Assembly: GCA_910584955.1 (NCBI GenBank)
Contig: CAJUDC010000146.1
Location: forward strand, 1-5,242
DNA: 5,242 nucleotides
From: an uncultured Paraprevotella sp.
Lineage (GTDB): Bacteria; Bacteroidota; Bacteroidia; Bacteroidales; Bacteroidaceae
Direction: 5' to 3'
How positions within the stretch are numbered: position 1 is the stretch's first letter; each line of letters begins with the position of its first letter. The notes below the pieces were generated by a model, which saw only the letters and a program-made list of their open reading frames with translations, was not told where the DNA came from and did no database searches. Positions 3,688 to 5,242 of this stretch are shown here, one piece after another. The translations under genes were made by a program, and so were the position numbers.

Positions 3688-5187
3688 ATGAATATGCAAC
3701 AACTGAAAGCCGCCAATCCGATAGAACGGGTGGCGGCACGCTACGGCACCTTACTGCGTTCCGGAGCCAATTACAAGATGCTTTGTCCTTTCCACGACGA
3801 CCATCATCCTTCGCTCGGCATCCATGTGGGCGGACAGTATTTCAAATGCCATGCCTGCGGGGCGGGAGGCGATGTGATCGAGTTGGTGATGGGGCTGGAG
3901 CGTTGCTCCTTTGCCGAGGCGGTGAAACGCCTGGGTGGGGATAGCCGTGGCGAAGCGGTCCAGGCAACCCGTAACGTACAGGAGCGTACAAAGCAAGCTG
4001 TGCCTGAGCCGACCCCGAAAGCGACTCCGGAAGCGACCCCGGAACAGATGCTTGCCCGGAAGCAGGGGATGGAGGCGAATGTCCGTTTTTTATCCTCCCT
4101 GGTCCCCTGTGCTTCGGGCCATACGGAATTGTCGGCTACCTGGCTCGACTTCGGTGTGGCGCAGGCAACGGCGTTTGTACCCGATGACTATCGTTACCTG
4201 CGTAGCCGTATCGTTTTTCCCATCTATAATGCGTCTGGCGGGTTGACCGGTTTCGGCGGTCGGCGTCCGATGGCGGCTTCGGAGGAGGAGCCTAAATACG
4301 TGAATAGTCCGAACAGCCTTTGGTTTGACAAGAGCCGGATGTTGTACGGTATCCACCGGGCAGCGGAGGCGATCCGCCGGGAAGGGTTCGCCTACCTGAC
4401 CGAAGGGTATAAGGATACGCTGGCGATGCATGCGGCAGGGTTGACCAATACGGTAGCCTTGGGCGGTACGGCCTTTACGGAAAGACAGGCGGAGGTGTTG
4501 CGTGGTTTTTGTGGACGGGCGGTCCTTTTGCTGGATAATGATCCGGCCGGGTGGTCGGCGACGGAGCGTTTGTTGGCGCAGTCTCCCGGCGGCTTATCCC
4601 TGGACAGCCTGCTGTTGCCTACGGCGAAGGATGCCGACGAGTTGTTCCGCCGGCTGGGGCGTGATGGTTTTAACCGGTACATGCGATTGCTTACGGAAGA
4701 GGTGGGGAAAGGGGAGAAACGTCTGCTGGCTTTCTGCCTGAAATATCCCGAAGTCGCCTCGCATGTGGAACGGATGCTGGAGGAGGACGATCTGCCGTTT
4801 ACCTCGGAGGCGTATCGGAATTTATTGCATTTCACGGCGCAGGGTGTGGCTGTTTCCGACCTGCCTGTCCCCGAATCCCTGTTGGCGGAAATCCTTTCCG
4901 TTCTTCTTCCGGAGCTACCGCTTCCGGCCGGAGTACCGGCATCCCTGTTGAGTGAAGAGGAAGGTACGGTCTGCCATGAACTGGCCGGACATTTCCGCCT
5001 GGAATATTACGAAGAACGTATCCTGAGCGAAACCGCCTGCCTGAACGGACAGCTTCGGGCGGCAACGCCTGCCGACGGCTTCCGTCCCGCCTTGCTGGCA
5101 GACCTTTCCCGCCATATATCCCTGCTGGTCCGCCTGGGGGAAGACCTCCAGCGAACGCCGGTGGTGGAGAGGAGGTGGTTGCAGTGA
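3688..5187 (+). CDS. dnaG: DNA primase, DnaG type (CHC2 zinc finger plus TOPRIM)
   Basis: A 499-residue primase that makes RNA primers for DNA synthesis. The CHC2 zinc-binding domain occupies about 5-85 with ligands C33, H36, C54 and C57 (CPFHDDHHPSLGIH, then KCHACGAGGDVI). A Pro/Thr-rich linker (about 105-120) follows. The catalytic core begins near 130: RIVFPIYNASGGLTGFGGR (174-192), PKYVNSPNS (202-210), TOPRIM EGYKDTLA (E239, D243) and LDNDPAG (D283, D285), then KDADE (314-318). All metal-binding acidic residues are kept. From about 343 (EKRLLAFCLKYPEVASHVE) the tail resembles the helicase-binding domain of DnaG, so direct contact with the DnaB encoded just upstream is likely. The protein is about 80 residues shorter than the E. 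coli enzyme (581). ATG 3688 is used; ATG 3694 is an alternative. It is probably the element's own primase rather than the housekeeping copy. Confidence 0.92.
   Translation: MNMQQLKAANPIERVAARYGTLLRSGANYKMLCPFHDDHHPSLGIHVGGQYFKCHACGAGGDVIELVMGLERCSFAEAVKRLGGDSRGEAVQATRNVQERTKQAVPEPTPKATPEATPEQMLARKQGMEANVRFLSSLVPCASGHTELSATWLDFGVAQATAFVPDDYRYLRSRIVFPIYNASGGLTGFGGRRPMAASEEEPKYVNSPNSLWFDKSRMLYGIHRAAEAIRREGFAYLTEGYKDTLAMHAAGLTNTVALGGTAFTERQAEVLRGFCGRAVLLLDNDPAGWSATERLLAQSPGGLSLDSLLLPTAKDADELFRRLGRDGFNRYMRLLTEEVGKGEKRLLAFCLKYPEVASHVERMLEEDDLPFTSEAYRNLLHFTAQGVAVSDLPVPESLLAEILSVLLPELPLPAGVPASLLSEEEGTVCHELAGHFRLEYYEERILSETACLNGQLRAATPADGFRPALLADLSRHISLLVRLGEDLQRTPVVERRWLQ
4009..4044 (+). repeat. 12-bp triplicate repeat encoding the primase linker
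   Basis: Three successive 12-base units (4009-4020, 4021-4032, 4033-4044) encode PTPK, ATPE and ATPE. The last two differ by one base. They extend the Pro/Thr/Glu-rich linker between the zinc finger and catalytic core, a place where length variation is tolerated in primases. Confidence 0.7.
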
Positions 5188-5242
5188 ATGTTACCGGATG
5201 CTTCGCTTGACGCTCACCAGATGAGGCCTTTCATAGAACGCT
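5188..5242 (+). CDS. Possible start of a further operon gene (3' partial)
   Basis: ATG 5188 follows the primase stop TGA (5185-5187) directly, and the frame stays open for 18 codons (MLPDASLDAHQMRPFIER) to the window edge. AGGAGGT at 5170-5176 lies 11 bases upstream and could be a ribosome binding site, though Bacteroidetes rarely depend on one, and it falls inside the primase coding sequence. The peptide is too short to identify. It could equally be non-coding sequence after the operon. Confidence 0.3.
   Translation, partial: MLPDASLDAHQMRPFIER

Noticed and set aside
4392..4835. 147-codon minus-strand frame opposite the primase
   Set aside because: Ser/Arg-rich antisense shadow; the opposing strand carries the TOPRIM motifs.

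Overview
The window looks like chromosomal or integrated DNA from a gut-type Bacteroidales bacterium (Bacteroides or Parabacteroides-like). The left edge carries the end of a SusD-type outer-membrane lipoprotein and an accessory lipoprotein, both typical of polysaccharide utilization loci. There are TAnnTTTG-type promoter elements, which are characteristic of Bacteroidetes, and little use of Shine-Dalgarno sequences. The genus is an inference; no rRNA or tRNA gene is present.

Region 1 (1-685) is the distal end of a glycan-uptake operon: the C-terminus of a SusD/RagB protein (stop at 177-179), then after 29 bases a 158-residue surface lipoprotein of the DUF5018-like kind. The SusD end carries an almost perfect in-frame 39-bp tandem duplication (13 residues). 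Region 2 (686-955) has no convincing gene. It holds a strong 13-bp-stem hairpin and a cluster of TTGT/ACAA palindromic motifs in front of a promoter-like element. Region 3 (956-1411) is a small protein whose C-terminus resembles RteC-type regulators; its start is ambiguous.

Region 4 (1412-1782) is a 371-base non-coding stretch with origin-like architecture: a perfect 16-bp palindrome, a TAnnTTTG promoter element, an AT-rich tract of TCTT/AAGA inverted repeats, and two clusters of GACTGTCCC-type iterons at 11-12 bp spacing. Region 5 (1783-5187) is a tight three-gene operon on the + strand: a small winged-helix protein with a Pro-rich tail (candidate initiator or helicase loader), a full-length DnaB-type replicative helicase, and a DnaG-type primase with CHC2 zinc finger and TOPRIM domain. 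The first two genes overlap by 4 bp and the third follows after 4 bp. A further reading frame may open at 5188 and run off the window.

The most interesting hypothesis is that 1538-5187 is a self-contained replication module (iterons plus AT-rich unwinding region plus initiator/loader, helicase and primase) of an integrated element such as a prophage, plasmid or ICE, inserted next to a polysaccharide utilization locus. The replication genes are visibly GC-richer than the flanking left half. No integrase, transposase, attachment site or plasmid Rep protein is visible, so the type of element is not established.
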